This document shows positions 37,132-46,785 of a stretch of 64,000 nucleotides of DNA, piece by piece. Source of the DNA: Pseudomonas viridiflava. GTDB lineage: Bacteria > Pseudomonadota > Gammaproteobacteria > Pseudomonadales > Pseudomonadaceae. A program made the position numbers and the translations under genes. The stretch is from positions 1-64,000 of the forward strand of contig NZ_UTHA01000063.1 in NCBI RefSeq assembly GCF_900582195.1. Direction: 5' to 3'. The number at the start of each line of letters is the position of its first letter. Position 1 is the first letter of the stretch. The notes below the pieces were generated by a model. The model was not told the DNA's origin. It worked only from the letters and a program-made list of their open reading frames with translations, and did not search any database.

Positions 37132-38054
37132 ATCTCGATGTTCTGAGCAATCAGCACGGCGACGAAATCGCTGCATTCCTCGCCGTCGCCTCGCAGGGTT
37201 CTTTTGTCGCGGCGGGTCGGCTGCTGCAACGCCATCCGACGATTATCTCCAAGCGCCTTGCCGCCATGGAGCAGCGCCTGGGCGTTCGCCTTGTCGAGCG
37301 CTCGACGCGTCAGGTGCGCATCACCGAGGCCGGCGCCCAACTCGAACAGCGCCTGCGCTCGGCCGTCGAGCTGATGAACGACGCGCAGCAGCAAGCGGCG
37401 CAGGGTGCCGGCGAACTTCGCGGCACGTTGCGCCTCGCATTGCCGGCGGCCATGGGCCGACTCTGGCTGGGGCCGATGTTGCCGGAGTTTCTCAAGGCGT
37501 ATCCGCAGGTCTCGATTATTGCCGACTACAGCGAGGGGCTGGTCGACATCATCGAGCAGGGTTTTGACGCCGCCATTCGTATTGGCGAGCTGGAGGATAA
37601 TCGGCTGATCGCGACGAAGCTTTGCGACCATCGGCGGATTCTGTGCGCCTCGCCAGCCTATCTCCAGGCGCAGGGTGTGCCCGCAACACCTGAGGATTTA
37701 CTTCAGCACAACTGCCTGCGCTTCAGTGGGTTGGCCTCTTTCCCGCTGTGGCGCCTTCATCGTGGTCATGAACTGCAAACCGTTCCCGTCAAAGGCAATC
37801 TGACCGCCAGTGACAGCGAGTCGCTGCTTGCCGCTGCCCGAGCGGATACCGGCATTCTGGGCGCCGGAGACTGGTTGATGAGCCGCGATATCGCCGCCGG
37901 AAAGCTGATTCATGTCCTGCCTGACTGGCAACTCGACAGCGCTGGAGGCGTTTATCTGGTCAGACCATCGGCGCGGTTTCCAACGGCGGTGGTCGTCGCC
38001 TTCAAGCAATGGCTGGAAGCGAAGTTTGCGCCCGCGCCACCGTGGGCGTTTTGA
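37128..38054 (+). CDS. LysR-family regulator coupled to the quinone oxidoreductase
   Basis: The 308-residue regulator has the HTH AAFLAVASQGSFVAAGRLL with PTIISKRLAAMEQRLGVRLVER, and a CrgA-type effector domain (LRLALPAAMGRLWLGPMLPEF). LysR genes are usually divergent from their targets; here the gene is fused in translation to the upstream oxidoreductase gene through ATGA, implying that both are induced together and that the regulator may control its own operon. Confidence 0.93.
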   Translation: MNLDVLSNQHGDEIAAFLAVASQGSFVAAGRLLQRHPTIISKRLAAMEQRLGVRLVERSTRQVRITEAGAQLEQRLRSAVELMNDAQQQAAQGAGELRGTLRLALPAAMGRLWLGPMLPEFLKAYPQVSIIADYSEGLVDIIEQGFDAAIRIGELEDNRLIATKLCDHRRILCASPAYLQAQGVPATPEDLLQHNCLRFSGLASFPLWRLHRGHELQTVPVKGNLTASDSESLLAAARADTGILGAGDWLMSRDIAAGKLIHVLPDWQLDSAGGVYLVRPSARFPTAVVVAFKQWLEAKFAPAPPWAF

Positions 38055-38127
38055 TGGCTGGCAGTGGCGTGCAGATGGCGCGAGTGACCGCAGATTTGCC
38101 TGCAACACTTCGCGCCACCCACCTCGA

Positions 38128-39669
38128 TCAAACGATTTTCAAAGCACTCAGCACAATCAGCGATTGCTCGGCAAAAGCCTGAGCCTGTTCGGTCAGTGCG
38201 GCGATGTTGGCTTCGGCGGTGGTCAGCGCTTTGCCGTCCTTGACCAACACTTCGTTCTGTTCGGCGATGACGCTCCACGCCAGTTGCGCCCACTCCGCCG
38301 GGTGCTGTTGGCCTTGGCGGATTGCGATCAGGAACAGTTGCTGGAAGCGGCTGACCATGACGCCGCCACCGGTGACCGGGCTGCTCAACACCTGAATGTC
38401 GGCGTTGAACAACGCGCGCTTGCACAGTTGCAGGTTGAACGCGGCGCAACGCTCGTACACCAACGCCTCGGCGGTTTCGCTCTGGCAAGGGGCTACCGCG
38501 CCCATGCTGACCAGGATGGCGATGGCCTGTTCCAGATCGTCGTAGGCCATTGGTGATACCGCATCGAGCAACTGCTGCATCGTTTTGGCTTCATATGTCT
38601 GGCCCGCGAGTGCATCGAGGACCGGGCCATAAATTTCTGGCTGCAGTGACGCTTCGCCTGCGGGGCCGGTGACGCTTGACGCTACGTTTTCTACCGGTTG
38701 CATCAGGACGAAACGCGTATTGAGCATGCGCGACCGGCGCTCGGCGGCGCTGAGTCGGTTGGCACCGCGCACGTACAGATCGCGACGGAAAGCCTGGTTG
38801 ACGAAATAGTCACGCGCCTGCTCGCGCATCACCGGGTGTTCGATCCCGTCGAGAAACGCCAGGCCTTCGGCGCTCAGGTTGAGTACGTCGACCGAATCCA
38901 GTGGCACCGCCGTCGTGACGTAATCGAGCTTGGCCGGCGCCAGTGCATCAACCATGTCGGCGAAATACATGCAGTTCCAGTCGCGATTGAAATATTCGTG
39001 GGCGACGTATTGGCGATCCTGACCTTTGATCGTCTGCAGTCGGGCGCCCAGGCTCGGCGCGGCCAAAGCGTACTTGGGGTTGGCCGCCAGCAGCGCTGAG
39101 GAAAACTGCAACGCGGCATCGATGCGCTGATCCGCCCGCGTCGAGTGATTGGCAAAACGGTCGTGCAGGCTGAACAACTGGCGCAACGGCGCTGAAGGCG
39201 ACCAGCCCGGGAAGGCGTTATAGCTGACGTACAGATGACCACCCGGTTTGAGGTGGCGCCGGGCGAATTCGACAATCAGCTTCTGGTTGTCACGGCTGAC
39301 CCAGGTCCAGATGCCATGCAGGCTGATGCTGTCGAACTGCGGCAAATCATGGCGCGCCAGCAGTTGCTCGAAGCTGTCGTCATACAGCCGCGCACCGTTG
39401 TTGCCCAGCGCTGCGAGTTCAATGGCATGGGCCGCCTGACCGGGGTGGAAGTCCGTACCAACGAAGCCGGCAGGGTTGGCCGTGGCGTGAATATTGATCG
39501 ACACACCCTGACCAAAACCGAGTTCGCAGTGATAGCCGTCGGGATTGTCCAGGCCGGCAAAGCCGCGCAACAACAGGCAGTAACGCTGGAAAACCGGATT
39601 GATCTCCCGGCTATAGCTGTAGGTGTAGCCTTCGTCGGTGAAATAACCTTCGTTCCAGGCATTGCTCAT
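38128..39669 (-). CDS. Class I methyltransferase with methyltransferase regulatory domain
   Basis: The 513-residue protein has an N-terminal SAM-binding domain with CELGFGQGVSINIHA (motif I, about residue 50) and LHGIWTWVSRDNQK. A central region (about 210-300) matches the MethyTransf_Reg domain, and a C-terminal winged-helix-like part follows. Members are found in pseudomonads, sometimes with polysaccharide or lipopolysaccharide genes; the acceptor is unknown. The ATG at 39669 has AGAGG; upstream in-frame residues are not conserved. Confidence 0.9.
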   Translation of the reverse strand: MSNAWNEGYFTDEGYTYSYSREINPVFQRYCLLLRGFAGLDNPDGYHCELGFGQGVSINIHATANPAGFVGTDFHPGQAAHAIELAALGNNGARLYDDSFEQLLARHDLPQFDSISLHGIWTWVSRDNQKLIVEFARRHLKPGGHLYVSYNAFPGWSPSAPLRQLFSLHDRFANHSTRADQRIDAALQFSSALLAANPKYALAAPSLGARLQTIKGQDRQYVAHEYFNRDWNCMYFADMVDALAPAKLDYVTTAVPLDSVDVLNLSAEGLAFLDGIEHPVMREQARDYFVNQAFRRDLYVRGANRLSAAERRSRMLNTRFVLMQPVENVASSVTGPAGEASLQPEIYGPVLDALAGQTYEAKTMQQLLDAVSPMAYDDLEQAIAILVSMGAVAPCQSETAEALVYERCAAFNLQLCKRALFNADIQVLSSPVTGGGVMVSRFQQLFLIAIRQGQQHPAEWAQLAWSVIAEQNEVLVKDGKALTTAEANIAALTEQAQAFAEQSLIVLSALKIV

Positions 39670-39810
39670 GGGTGCAGCCTCTTGAATCGTAATGGACAGT
39701 GGCACTTATAAAGAGGTGGACTTGCGTCCTGAAAACCTCTTGCTGCTCACCAGGATGTTGTCGGCAGGATGGAACCATTCGATAGGGTTCATGCGGATAT
39801 TTCGCAGGGG

Positions 39811-40320
39811 TTATTGATGAGCGGACCTGGCCGCTCCTGACAAACGCACGCCCATCTCCAGGGCGCGGTTCTCGAACCCGAACTCGGCATACATGCGCAC
39901 CGCGCGCTCGTTGAAGGGCCATACAGTCAAACGCAAATCCTGCGCATCGTGCTCGATGGCCCAGTCCTTCACGGCTTGAATCAGCGTACGACCGATACCT
40001 TTGCCCCAGAACGGTTCGGCGACACACACCGAACCGATGCGCACCACATTCTGCGGCTGCACCCGCGGGCCGGAAATGGCGGACAGGATGGCCGTGATGA
40101 ACGCGACGGGCCGGTCACCGGCGCTGGCGATGAAGACAATCTGGCCGGGCTTTTCGAATACCCCGGCCCAGTGCGGCAAGTCGCGGGCGAAGTCTTCGGT
40201 GGCGGCGGCATAGATATCGGGGCGGGCGGCGTGGTGAACCGAGTTGAGCAATTGGCCCAGCTCGCACATCGCCAGGGCATCTTCGGCAGTGGCGGTGCGG
40301 TAGGTAATGACTTCTTCCAT
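39811..40320 (-). CDS. GNAT-family acetyltransferase
   Basis: The 169-residue acetyltransferase has YRTATAEDALAMCELGQLL, RIGSVCVAEPFWGKGIGRTLIQAVKDWA (acetyl-CoA motif A with GKGIG), and VWPFNERAVRMYAEFGFEN. Such proteins acetylate amines on proteins, amino acids or antibiotics; the acceptor cannot be assigned. AGGAG precedes the ATG at 40320. It follows the VOC protein gene by 52 bp on the same strand and may be cotranscribed. Confidence 0.92.
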   Translation of the reverse strand: MEEVITYRTATAEDALAMCELGQLLNSVHHAARPDIYAAATEDFARDLPHWAGVFEKPGQIVFIASAGDRPVAFITAILSAISGPRVQPQNVVRIGSVCVAEPFWGKGIGRTLIQAVKDWAIEHDAQDLRLTVWPFNERAVRMYAEFGFENRALEMGVRLSGAARSAHQ

Positions 40321-40372
40321 GAAAGGCGCTCCTGTGTTGTTCGGGAATCGTAGCGTTGCGTCAGGGTAAAGC

Positions 40373-40795
40373 TCAAATGGCTCGTTCACCCAAACGCTCT
40401 ACCAGTCTGACCAGATACCCATCGGGATCCTGAACGATGAATTCGCGTTGGCCGACTTCAACGTTGTCAGCGCGATACCAAGTGTCTTGGCAATCACGGT
40501 AAAGCACAAAACCTGCCTGCCCGAGATGACGGATGATCGAAGCGACTTCGGCGACGTCGATCTGCAGGTTGATGCCTCGTCCGAACGGCTTGCTCAGCGG
40601 AGCCGTCAACCATTGGCCGGCATCTGGATCAACTTGTTCGAGCATGACCTGTGCGCCATTCAGATTCAGGTAGGCAAAACCGTCTTCGGGCCGCTGATAA
40701 GCGATGCTGAATCCCAGGCAAGACACCCAGAAGCGCAGGCTGTTTTGCAGGTTGGTCACCATCAATTCCGGGACCAGTCTGTTGCGTTCGAGCAT
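40373..40795 (-). CDS. VOC-family, bleomycin-resistance-like protein
   Basis: A 140-residue VOC protein of the bleomycin-resistance type: LVPELMVTNLQNSLRFWVSCLGFSIAYQRPEDGFAYLNL, then GRGINLQIDV, and REFIVQDPDGYLVRLVE. Proteins of this shape bind and shield glycopeptide-type drugs or act as small lyases. The metal-site positions are only partly present, so a binding role is possible. Its 3' end is 52 bp before the acetyltransferase gene. Confidence 0.88.
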   Translation of the reverse strand: MLERNRLVPELMVTNLQNSLRFWVSCLGFSIAYQRPEDGFAYLNLNGAQVMLEQVDPDAGQWLTAPLSKPFGRGINLQIDVAEVASIIRHLGQAGFVLYRDCQDTWYRADNVEVGQREFIVQDPDGYLVRLVERLGERAI

Positions 40796-41100
40796 GAGGT
40801 GACTTCCGTTTCGAGTTGTAAGCTGTGATCAAAATCGATCGGTTGAATCCTTCGTAAGCTTCGTATCCTGCGGTAAACGGCTGAATAAAACATCCAGGCT
40901 GCTATCGGCATTTCACCGAGAGCGTCCGAAGCCGGGTGCACCTGAGTCGCTTTTTCAGGCAAATCTGTGCATTGAATGTTTTTACGTCAGGCGAATAATC
41001 GAGCGCTCGAAACCTTTTGGATTGAGCACTGTATGAAAGATTTTCGCGTTGATTTCGGCGACATTTATCGTTTGTGGACGGCTGTCTCAAGGAGTCGCCC
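40796..41100. other. Intergenic region before panB
   Basis: No convincing gene is visible in these 305 bp. AAGGAG at about 41091 is the ribosome-binding site of panB. Promoters for panB and the divergent VOC gene should lie here, but I see no clear operator. Confidence 0.5.
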
Positions 41101-41916
41101 ATGAGCCTGCATACCCGCACCAAACGCCTGACCGTGCCGCAACTGGTCTCGATGAAAGGCCAACAGAAAATTGTCTCGCTGACGGCGTATTCCAGCAGTA
41201 TCGCCAAATTGATCGACCCGATCGTCGACTTTATTCTGGTCGGCGATTCCACGGCCATGGTCGGTTATGGCCGCGCCTCGACACTGAGCATGCAGCTTGA
41301 AGAAATCATCGGCCACACGCGGGCGGTGGTCGATAGCACGCGTCTGGCCTGTGTGGTGGCCGACATGCCCTTTGGCAGTTATCAGGAATCTCACGAGCAG
41401 GCCTTTCGTAATTGCGCTCAGGTATTGGCGCGTACCGGTTGCGACGCGGTGAAGCTGGAGGCTAACAAGGCCTTGGCACCAACGGTCGAGTTTCTGGTGG
41501 CACGTGGTATTCCGGTCATGGCCCATGTCGGGTTAATGCCGCAGTTCGTCAATGTCATGGGCGGCTTCAAGGCCCAGGGCCTGACCGCTGAAACCGGCGC
41601 AGTGATTGCCGAGGATGCCCAGGCCAATCTCGAGGCAGGCGCCTTCAGCCTGTTGCTAGAAGGTGTGGCTGAAGGCGTGGCACGGCAGATCACGCTGGAC
41701 TCGAAAATGCCCACCATCGGCATTGGTGCCTCACCGGCCTGCGACGGCCAGGTGCTGGTCACCGAAGATGTGCTCGGCCTGGGCGGTGAGCATCTGCCGC
41801 GTTTCGTCAAACGCTACGCCGATGTCGGCGCGGTGATCAGCGAGGCGTGCGCACAGTTTGCCGAGGATGTGCGCCATGGGCGGTTTCCTGAAGCGCGGCA
41901 TTGTTATGGACTTTAA
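41101..41916 (+). CDS. panB: 3-methyl-2-oxobutanoate hydroxymethyltransferase (PanB), stand-alone copy
   Basis: The 271-residue TIM-barrel enzyme has [65 protein letters not shown] and [15 protein letters not shown], with the Mg-binding Asp and Glu residues in place. It transfers a hydroxymethyl group from methylene-tetrahydrofolate to ketoisovalerate, making ketopantoate for coenzyme A. In pseudomonads panB normally sits with panC and folK; here it is alone, which suggests a second copy or another role. It overlaps the convergent MocR gene by 80 bp at the 3' ends. Confidence 0.92.
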   Translation: MSLHTRTKRLTVPQLVSMKGQQKIVSLTAYSSSIAKLIDPIVDFILVGDSTAMVGYGRASTLSMQLEEIIGHTRAVVDSTRLACVVADMPFGSYQESHEQAFRNCAQVLARTGCDAVKLEANKALAPTVEFLVARGIPVMAHVGLMPQFVNVMGGFKAQGLTAETGAVIAEDAQANLEAGAFSLLLEGVAEGVARQITLDSKMPTIGIGASPACDGQVLVTEDVLGLGGEHLPRFVKRYADVGAVISEACAQFAEDVRHGRFPEARHCYGL

Positions 41917-43312
41917 ACGCGGTGTTCTTGCTGATCGCCTGCGCCAGTCGTTCCACCGCGTGGCCGATGTCCTTGTCCCAGTCGAGGGTGTAGCTCAGGC
42001 GCAGATACTGTTTCCAGGCGCCTTGCTGGCTGAAGATCTCGCCGGGGGCGATCACGATCCGTTCCGCCAGCAAGCGCTCGAACACCGGCTGCATGTCGAT
42101 CGGGCGCACAGCCTTGAGCCAGAAGCTCGCGCCACCTTGCGGGACGACCAGCTGCCACTGGCCGTTACCGTGTTCTTCCAGCAAGGCGTGCAGCTGTTTC
42201 ATGCGCTTGAACAACATCGCTCGCAGGGTGCTCAGGTGCTGGTCGATGCGCCTGGAGCTGTAGAGTCTGGCGATCGCTTTCTGGCGAACAGGCGAGAGGC
42301 GAAATCCACGCTGCATAAACAATCGATGAAACTGCGCGGCATGCTGACGACACAGCACATAACCGTACGGCGCTTCGCCGCCAATCATCTTGTCGAACGT
42401 CGAGAACACCAGCAATTTGTCCGGGTCGGCAAAATCGCGATAGCGCGCCGGTGAAGCGGAGAAACACAACTCGCCCCACGTATCGTTTTCGAACAGCCAG
42501 ATATCGCGCTCGGCCAGCCAGTGGCAGATCTGCTGTTTATCCTGCGCCGGCATCAACTGGCCTTGGGGCAGATTCACCGTGGAGGAGAGCACCGCCAGGC
42601 GCACCGGTTCGCGCGTGAGCAGCGCTTTGAGCGCGGGCAGATCGAAGCGGCCGTCATCGCCGAGGGGCATTTCGATGACGCGGATATTGGCCGCCTGCAA
42701 TTGGCGCAGAATCGCCCACGAGCAAGGCGACTCCACCAGTGCCACGCTGCCGCCCAAGTTCAAGGCACTGAGCGATAATTCCAGCACGCTACGCAGGTCC
42801 GCACCGATATACACCTGCTCGGCCTGCCAGTGGCTGTGTGCGGAACGGGTGTAGCGCTCAGCCAGGGCCGCGCGCAATTCCGGCTCGCCGAGGGGCTGAT
42901 AGAGCGGTGCGTGAGAGCGTGGGTATTGGCGGGTCAGTTCGCGCTCCATCGTCAACAACGGTCCTTGCAGCGACAGCAGCATGGCCGGCGCATCGCTGCT
43001 CAGGGCCAGCATGCCGGGCTGACGGGCGCTGGCAAATACGGTGTCCAGCAGGTTGCCTGAACTGGCGATTACCGGCGCCGCCGGTATGGGCCGCGTGAAA
43101 TAGCCGAACCGGGCTTTGGCGTGAATCCGGCCTTCGTCTTCAAGCAGTGCATAGGCGTACTTGGTCGTCGACACTGAAACCCCAAGGCGCAGAGCCAGTT
43201 GTCGCAGCGACGGCAGTTTGTGTTCACCCATGCCACTGGCGGCCTCTACCAGACCGAGCAGGTAGTGATAGGCCGTTTGATAGGCGAACGCGGTGTCCTT
43301 GGGGGCCGGCAA
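41837..43312 (-). CDS. MocR-family regulator (GntR HTH plus aminotransferase-like domain)
   Basis: A 491-residue fusion of an N-terminal GntR winged helix ([31 protein letters not shown], residues about 33-63) and a type I aminotransferase-fold domain. The cofactor-lysine region reads [17 protein letters not shown]. MocR proteins use PLP as a sensor, commonly for amines or vitamins. I start it at TTG 43312, where AAAGGAG is well placed and the family alignment begins; the frame is open further upstream, but those residues are basic and unlike the family. The gene is tail-to-tail with panB, overlapping 80 bp. Confidence 0.9.
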   Translation of the reverse strand: MPAPKDTAFAYQTAYHYLLGLVEAASGMGEHKLPSLRQLALRLGVSVSTTKYAYALLEDEGRIHAKARFGYFTRPIPAAPVIASSGNLLDTVFASARQPGMLALSSDAPAMLLSLQGPLLTMERELTRQYPRSHAPLYQPLGEPELRAALAERYTRSAHSHWQAEQVYIGADLRSVLELSLSALNLGGSVALVESPCSWAILRQLQAANIRVIEMPLGDDGRFDLPALKALLTREPVRLAVLSSTVNLPQGQLMPAQDKQQICHWLAERDIWLFENDTWGELCFSASPARYRDFADPDKLLVFSTFDKMIGGEAPYGYVLCRQHAAQFHRLFMQRGFRLSPVRQKAIARLYSSRRIDQHLSTLRAMLFKRMKQLHALLEEHGNGQWQLVVPQGGASFWLKAVRPIDMQPVFERLLAERIVIAPGEIFSQQGAWKQYLRLSYTLDWDKDIGHAVERLAQAISKNTAFKVHNNAALQETAHGAHPRQTVRTPR

Positions 43313-43415
43313 TGTTGTTCTCCTTTTCACTACGGTTATCCGGTGCCCGGGTTGCGCAAAATGACGATGCGTTGCCTGTGCGCATTCCTTGCTGCAAAAC
43401 GTCGGCGAGTCTGAT

Positions 43416-44480
43416 TCAAGCGCCGCCTGAGTTCTGAAAAAAGCGCTGAGGACGGCACGGCTCAAGGGCGGCAGATGTCTGGCGATCAAGGATTTCTTCG
43501 CTGGCGAGGCGTCCGACGATCGCTGCCAGCGTCACACCGGGATGCATTGCGCACACGTAAACCCCGCCAATATCAGGCAGGAAGCCGACGATGGGAATGC
43601 CATCAGCGGGCATGGGCCTGAACCCGACAGTGACGGTTTGCGGCTCAATGGAGGCAACGCCGTGAAGTTCCTCTTGTATGGCTTCGGCAGTACGCCAGGC
43701 GATCTCTGTCAGCGAGTTGCCCAGCGTCTCTGCCGGATAATCTTCAGCAGCCAGCAACGTCCCGTCGACGCTTTGCCGAATCTCCATGGCAGGGCTGGAA
43801 ATGATGCCTTTCACGAGGTCCGGTTGGGTCTGGTAGCGGATGAGAATGGCCGGCGAGGCCTCGATGGGAAGGGAAGCGTTGAGCATCTGCGTCAACGGCC
43901 TGATGCCAGTTCCTGCGGCCAGCACCACCAGATCGGCATCGATCGTGGTCGTTGCAGTTTCAACACCGGTGACGTGTGTACCGCAGGTTCGCAAACCCGT
44001 CACTCGCGTTTGTGTGAGTAGCTCCGCACCTGACGCCTGGGCGCCGGCAATCAAGACGCGGGTGGCGTGCACCGCATCGAGTGCGCCTTCTTCCGCGCGG
44101 AACAACGCGTGATGCGGTGGATGTTTCAGGTTGGGTTCGCGAGCAAGAATCCCGGCGCCGGATAACAGCGTCGCCGAAGCGGGGACCTCTGCCGATTCGT
44201 TGTACGTCAGCGCCCCGGTCCAGCGAATCTGCAGATCGGGCAATTCGCTTTGCAGACGGCGGTATGCATCGATGGCGGCGGCGCGCAACTGCGCAGCAGG
44301 ATCAGCGCCGGCGTGCGCAGTAGTGATCCAGGCGAAGGAACGTCCGGTCACGCCGCTCGCGATTTCGCCCGCCTCGATCAACGTGACGTGCGCGCCCTTG
44401 CGTGAAAGGTGGTACGCAAGGGACGCGCCGACAATGCCCGCACCAATCACCACGATGCGCTGAGGTACTTTGTATTTCAT
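43416..44480 (-). CDS. FAD-dependent amino acid oxidase/dehydrogenase (DadA/GlyOx-like)
   Basis: The 354-residue flavoenzyme starts with RIVVIGAGIVGASLAYHLSRKG (FAD dinucleotide motif, residues 8-29), has VLAAGTGIRPL in the middle, and a C-terminal GGVYVCAMHPGVTLA. This is a DAO-fold amine/amino-acid oxidase; the substrate is not evident. AGGGAA precedes the ATG at 44480. It lies upstream of the MocR gene on the same strand, 103 bp away, so a shared transcript is possible. Confidence 0.9.
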   Translation of the reverse strand: MKYKVPQRIVVIGAGIVGASLAYHLSRKGAHVTLIEAGEIASGVTGRSFAWITTAHAGADPAAQLRAAAIDAYRRLQSELPDLQIRWTGALTYNESAEVPASATLLSGAGILAREPNLKHPPHHALFRAEEGALDAVHATRVLIAGAQASGAELLTQTRVTGLRTCGTHVTGVETATTTIDADLVVLAAGTGIRPLTQMLNASLPIEASPAILIRYQTQPDLVKGIISSPAMEIRQSVDGTLLAAEDYPAETLGNSLTEIAWRTAEAIQEELHGVASIEPQTVTVGFRPMPADGIPIVGFLPDIGGVYVCAMHPGVTLAAIVGRLASEEILDRQTSAALEPCRPQRFFQNSGGA

Positions 44481-44540
44481 TTCAACATTCCCTGTTGTCA
44501 ACGGCTGATCGTGCAGCAGGGAAGGGGTTTGAGCAACCAG

Positions 44541-44565
44541 AAAAAAGCCCGGCCAAAGCCGGGCT
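44541..44565 (-). terminator. Rho-independent terminator of the hemerythrin gene
   Basis: On the minus strand AGCCCGGC and GCCGGGCT (44565-44558 and 44553-44546) form an 8-bp stem with a 4-base loop, followed by a run of T. It starts 18 bp after the hemerythrin stop codon. Confidence 0.92.
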
Positions 44566-44582
44566 GGTGCATGTACAACGGT

Positions 44583-45059
44583 TCAAGCGGCCATATTCCC
44601 GGCGGCCATTTCTTTCTTGCAGCTGGCCTTCATCGCCTCCATCTGCACGCCCAACTCTTCGAGTTTGGCCTTGCCCAGGAGTTTTTTCGCCTGAGGAAAC
44701 ATTTCCGTTTCCTCCTCCTCGATATGGTGCTCGAGCAATTCCTTGACCACTTTTACCCGGCCGGCAAACTCCGGGGTTCCCGGATCGGTGAGTTTCAGAT
44801 CCGGCAGCACCAGTGAATCGACGGTGCGGTGCTCTTCCTTGGCCTCGAAATACATGATGTCCTGTTCCTTGCTGCCTGCTTCCTTGAAGGCGGGATAGAG
44901 AATTTCCTCTTCGAGCCGGGTATGGATGGTGATTTCCATTTCCAGTTTGCCCAGCAGTTCCACACGCTTTTTCAGCGCCCGCTCCGTCGAGTCGCTGAGT
45001 TGGCTGAGGATGTCTTTGACTTTTGCATGATCGGCTTTGAGAAGGTCGATGGCGTTCAT
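44583..45059 (-). CDS. Hemerythrin HHE-domain protein
   Basis: A 158-residue four-helix-bundle protein with the di-iron ligand pattern: H11 in ADHAKVK, the HTRLEEEILYP helix, EHRTVDSLV, and LEHHIEEEETEMFPQA. Bacterial hemerythrin-like proteins bind oxygen or nitric oxide and act in stress response or iron repair. It is monocistronic, with its own terminator, and divergent from the quinol oxidase genes. Confidence 0.93.
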   Translation of the reverse strand: MNAIDLLKADHAKVKDILSQLSDSTERALKKRVELLGKLEMEITIHTRLEEEILYPAFKEAGSKEQDIMYFEAKEEHRTVDSLVLPDLKLTDPGTPEFAGRVKVVKELLEHHIEEEETEMFPQAKKLLGKAKLEELGVQMEAMKASCKKEMAAGNMAA

Positions 45060-45387
45060 TATGGTTCCTCGGCTGTCACGGAGTTAACACAGGCCGTTGT
45101 CTCACGGCGCTGTGCATGCTCTGTAACTGTGGCATTTGCCATGCCAATTCATCGATCCGGAAGAATACCGCTGCTTCAAAGGCTTACAGCGCCTGAGGCA
45201 AAGTGCCTTCGTGCAGCCTGCATGACCTGCGTCGTGCGCGCATTGCAGTTCACAGCCTCGGCTGAATTTGCACGCCGACGCAGCTGTCCAACGCGCATCC
45301 GGGAGTTCTTCGAGGTGAACGTCATGCTGAGCGAGAGGCTGATCGACGCAAGCGGTCAGAGGCTGGTTTCGTCACTGAGCCACTTGC
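45060..45387. other. Intergenic region between the hemerythrin and oxidase genes
   Basis: No gene is supported in these 328 bp; the open frames across it are unlike any family I know and lack ribosome-binding sites. It must hold the divergent promoters for the hemerythrin and the oxidase. I see no clear Fnr or Anr site. Confidence 0.5.
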
Positions 45388-46785
45388 ATGGACATCGCTG
45401 ATTCCGCCCTGATGGCGGCACGCGCGCAGTTTGCGCTCACCATCAGTTTTCATATCGTGCTCGCGGCGTTCAGCATTGGCCTGGCCAATTTTCTGATGGT
45501 CCTCGAGGCGCTCTGGTTGCGCACTGGGCGCAAGGTTTATCTGGATGTCTATCGTTACTGGCTCAAGATATTTGCGCTCAATGTCGCGGTGGGCACCGCG
45601 TCCGGGCTGATCCTGGAATATCAGTTCGGGCTGAACTGGTCGCGGCTATCAGTGCAGGCCGGGGATATCCTTGGCCCGCTGATGTTCTACGAAGTGCTCG
45701 CGGCATTTTTTCTTGAGGCAGGCTTTCTCGGCATCATGTTGTTTGGGCTGAAAAAGGTGGGTCCGCGTCTGCATTTCTTTGCCACCTGTGCCGTCGCGGC
45801 GGGCTCCCTGATCAGCGCGTTCTGGATTCTTTCGGCCAATTCCTGGATGCACACGCCGGCCGGCTATTCGATCGCCGCCGATGGACGCTTCATCGCCCAG
45901 GACTGGTGGGCGATCATTTTCAATCCTTCCTTTCCCTATCGGCTGGCGCACATGACGCTGGCAACATTACTCGGCACGGCGACACTGGTCGCAGGTGCCG
46001 GCGCGTGGCAACTGTTGAAAGCGTCCGAGAATCCCCGGGCACGTTTGCAGTTTTCGATGGCGCTCTGGGCGATTGTGATAATGGCGCCGTTGCAGATCGT
46101 GATCGGTGATCTGCATGGTCAGCACAGCCTGAAGGTCCAGCCGCAAAAAGTGGCGGCCATCGAAGGCAGTTGGACACGTCCACCTCAAGGTGCGGGCGAA
46201 CCCATGCGCCTGTTGGCATGGCCGGACATGAGCGAGCGGCGCAACCACTGGGAAATCGCGATTCCGCGCATCGGCTCCCTGTACCTGCGGCACGATCTGA
46301 GCGGCACCATTGCCGCGCTGGACGAGTTCGCGCCGCAGGACATTCCGCCGGTGACGCCAGTGTTCTTTGCCTTTCGTTTGATGGTAGGACTGGGGTTGCT
46401 GATGCTGGGGCAGGGCGTGATCAGTCTGCTGTTGCGCCGCCGGCAACGCCTCTATGTCGCGCGCCGCTGGTTGTGGGGCTGCGTGTTCATGGCACCGTCC
46501 GGTTTTCTGGCCATGCTCAGTGGCTGGACGGTCACCGAGGTCGGCCGCCAGCCCTATACCGTCTACGGACTGTTGCGCACGGCGGACAGTCTGTCGCCGG
46601 TCTCGCGTGAACAGGTGCTGGGGTCGACTGTGCTGATTCTGGCGTTTTATCTGTTGGTCTTCGGCATCGGGCTCTGGGTTCTGTTGCGCTTGCTGCGTGA
46701 GCCTGCGCATGAAGACGAATCCGGCCCGCAGCCGACGCTGGCCGAAGAAACCGGGCATTCCGAGGAGCGGACGCATGGACACTGA
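45388..46785 (+). CDS. cioA: Cytochrome bd-type quinol oxidase subunit I (CioA-like)
   Basis: A 465-residue inner-membrane protein with about nine helices. Haem-ligand landmarks are present: H22 in FALTISFHIVLAA, the histidine in PYRLAHMTLATLL, and the FRLM motif in VFFAFRLMVGLG. The conserved YQFGLNWSRLS and GWTVTEVGRQPYTVYGLLRT are also there. The Q-loop is short, and the sequence is closer to cyanide-insensitive CioA than to CydA. It takes electrons from quinol to reduce oxygen. The Shine-Dalgarno before 45388 is weak. The 3' end overlaps cioB by 11 bp. Confidence 0.92.
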   Translation: MDIADSALMAARAQFALTISFHIVLAAFSIGLANFLMVLEALWLRTGRKVYLDVYRYWLKIFALNVAVGTASGLILEYQFGLNWSRLSVQAGDILGPLMFYEVLAAFFLEAGFLGIMLFGLKKVGPRLHFFATCAVAAGSLISAFWILSANSWMHTPAGYSIAADGRFIAQDWWAIIFNPSFPYRLAHMTLATLLGTATLVAGAGAWQLLKASENPRARLQFSMALWAIVIMAPLQIVIGDLHGQHSLKVQPQKVAAIEGSWTRPPQGAGEPMRLLAWPDMSERRNHWEIAIPRIGSLYLRHDLSGTIAALDEFAPQDIPPVTPVFFAFRLMVGLGLLMLGQGVISLLLRRRQRLYVARRWLWGCVFMAPSGFLAMLSGWTVTEVGRQPYTVYGLLRTADSLSPVSREQVLGSTVLILAFYLLVFGIGLWVLLRLLREPAHEDESGPQPTLAEETGHSEERTHGH

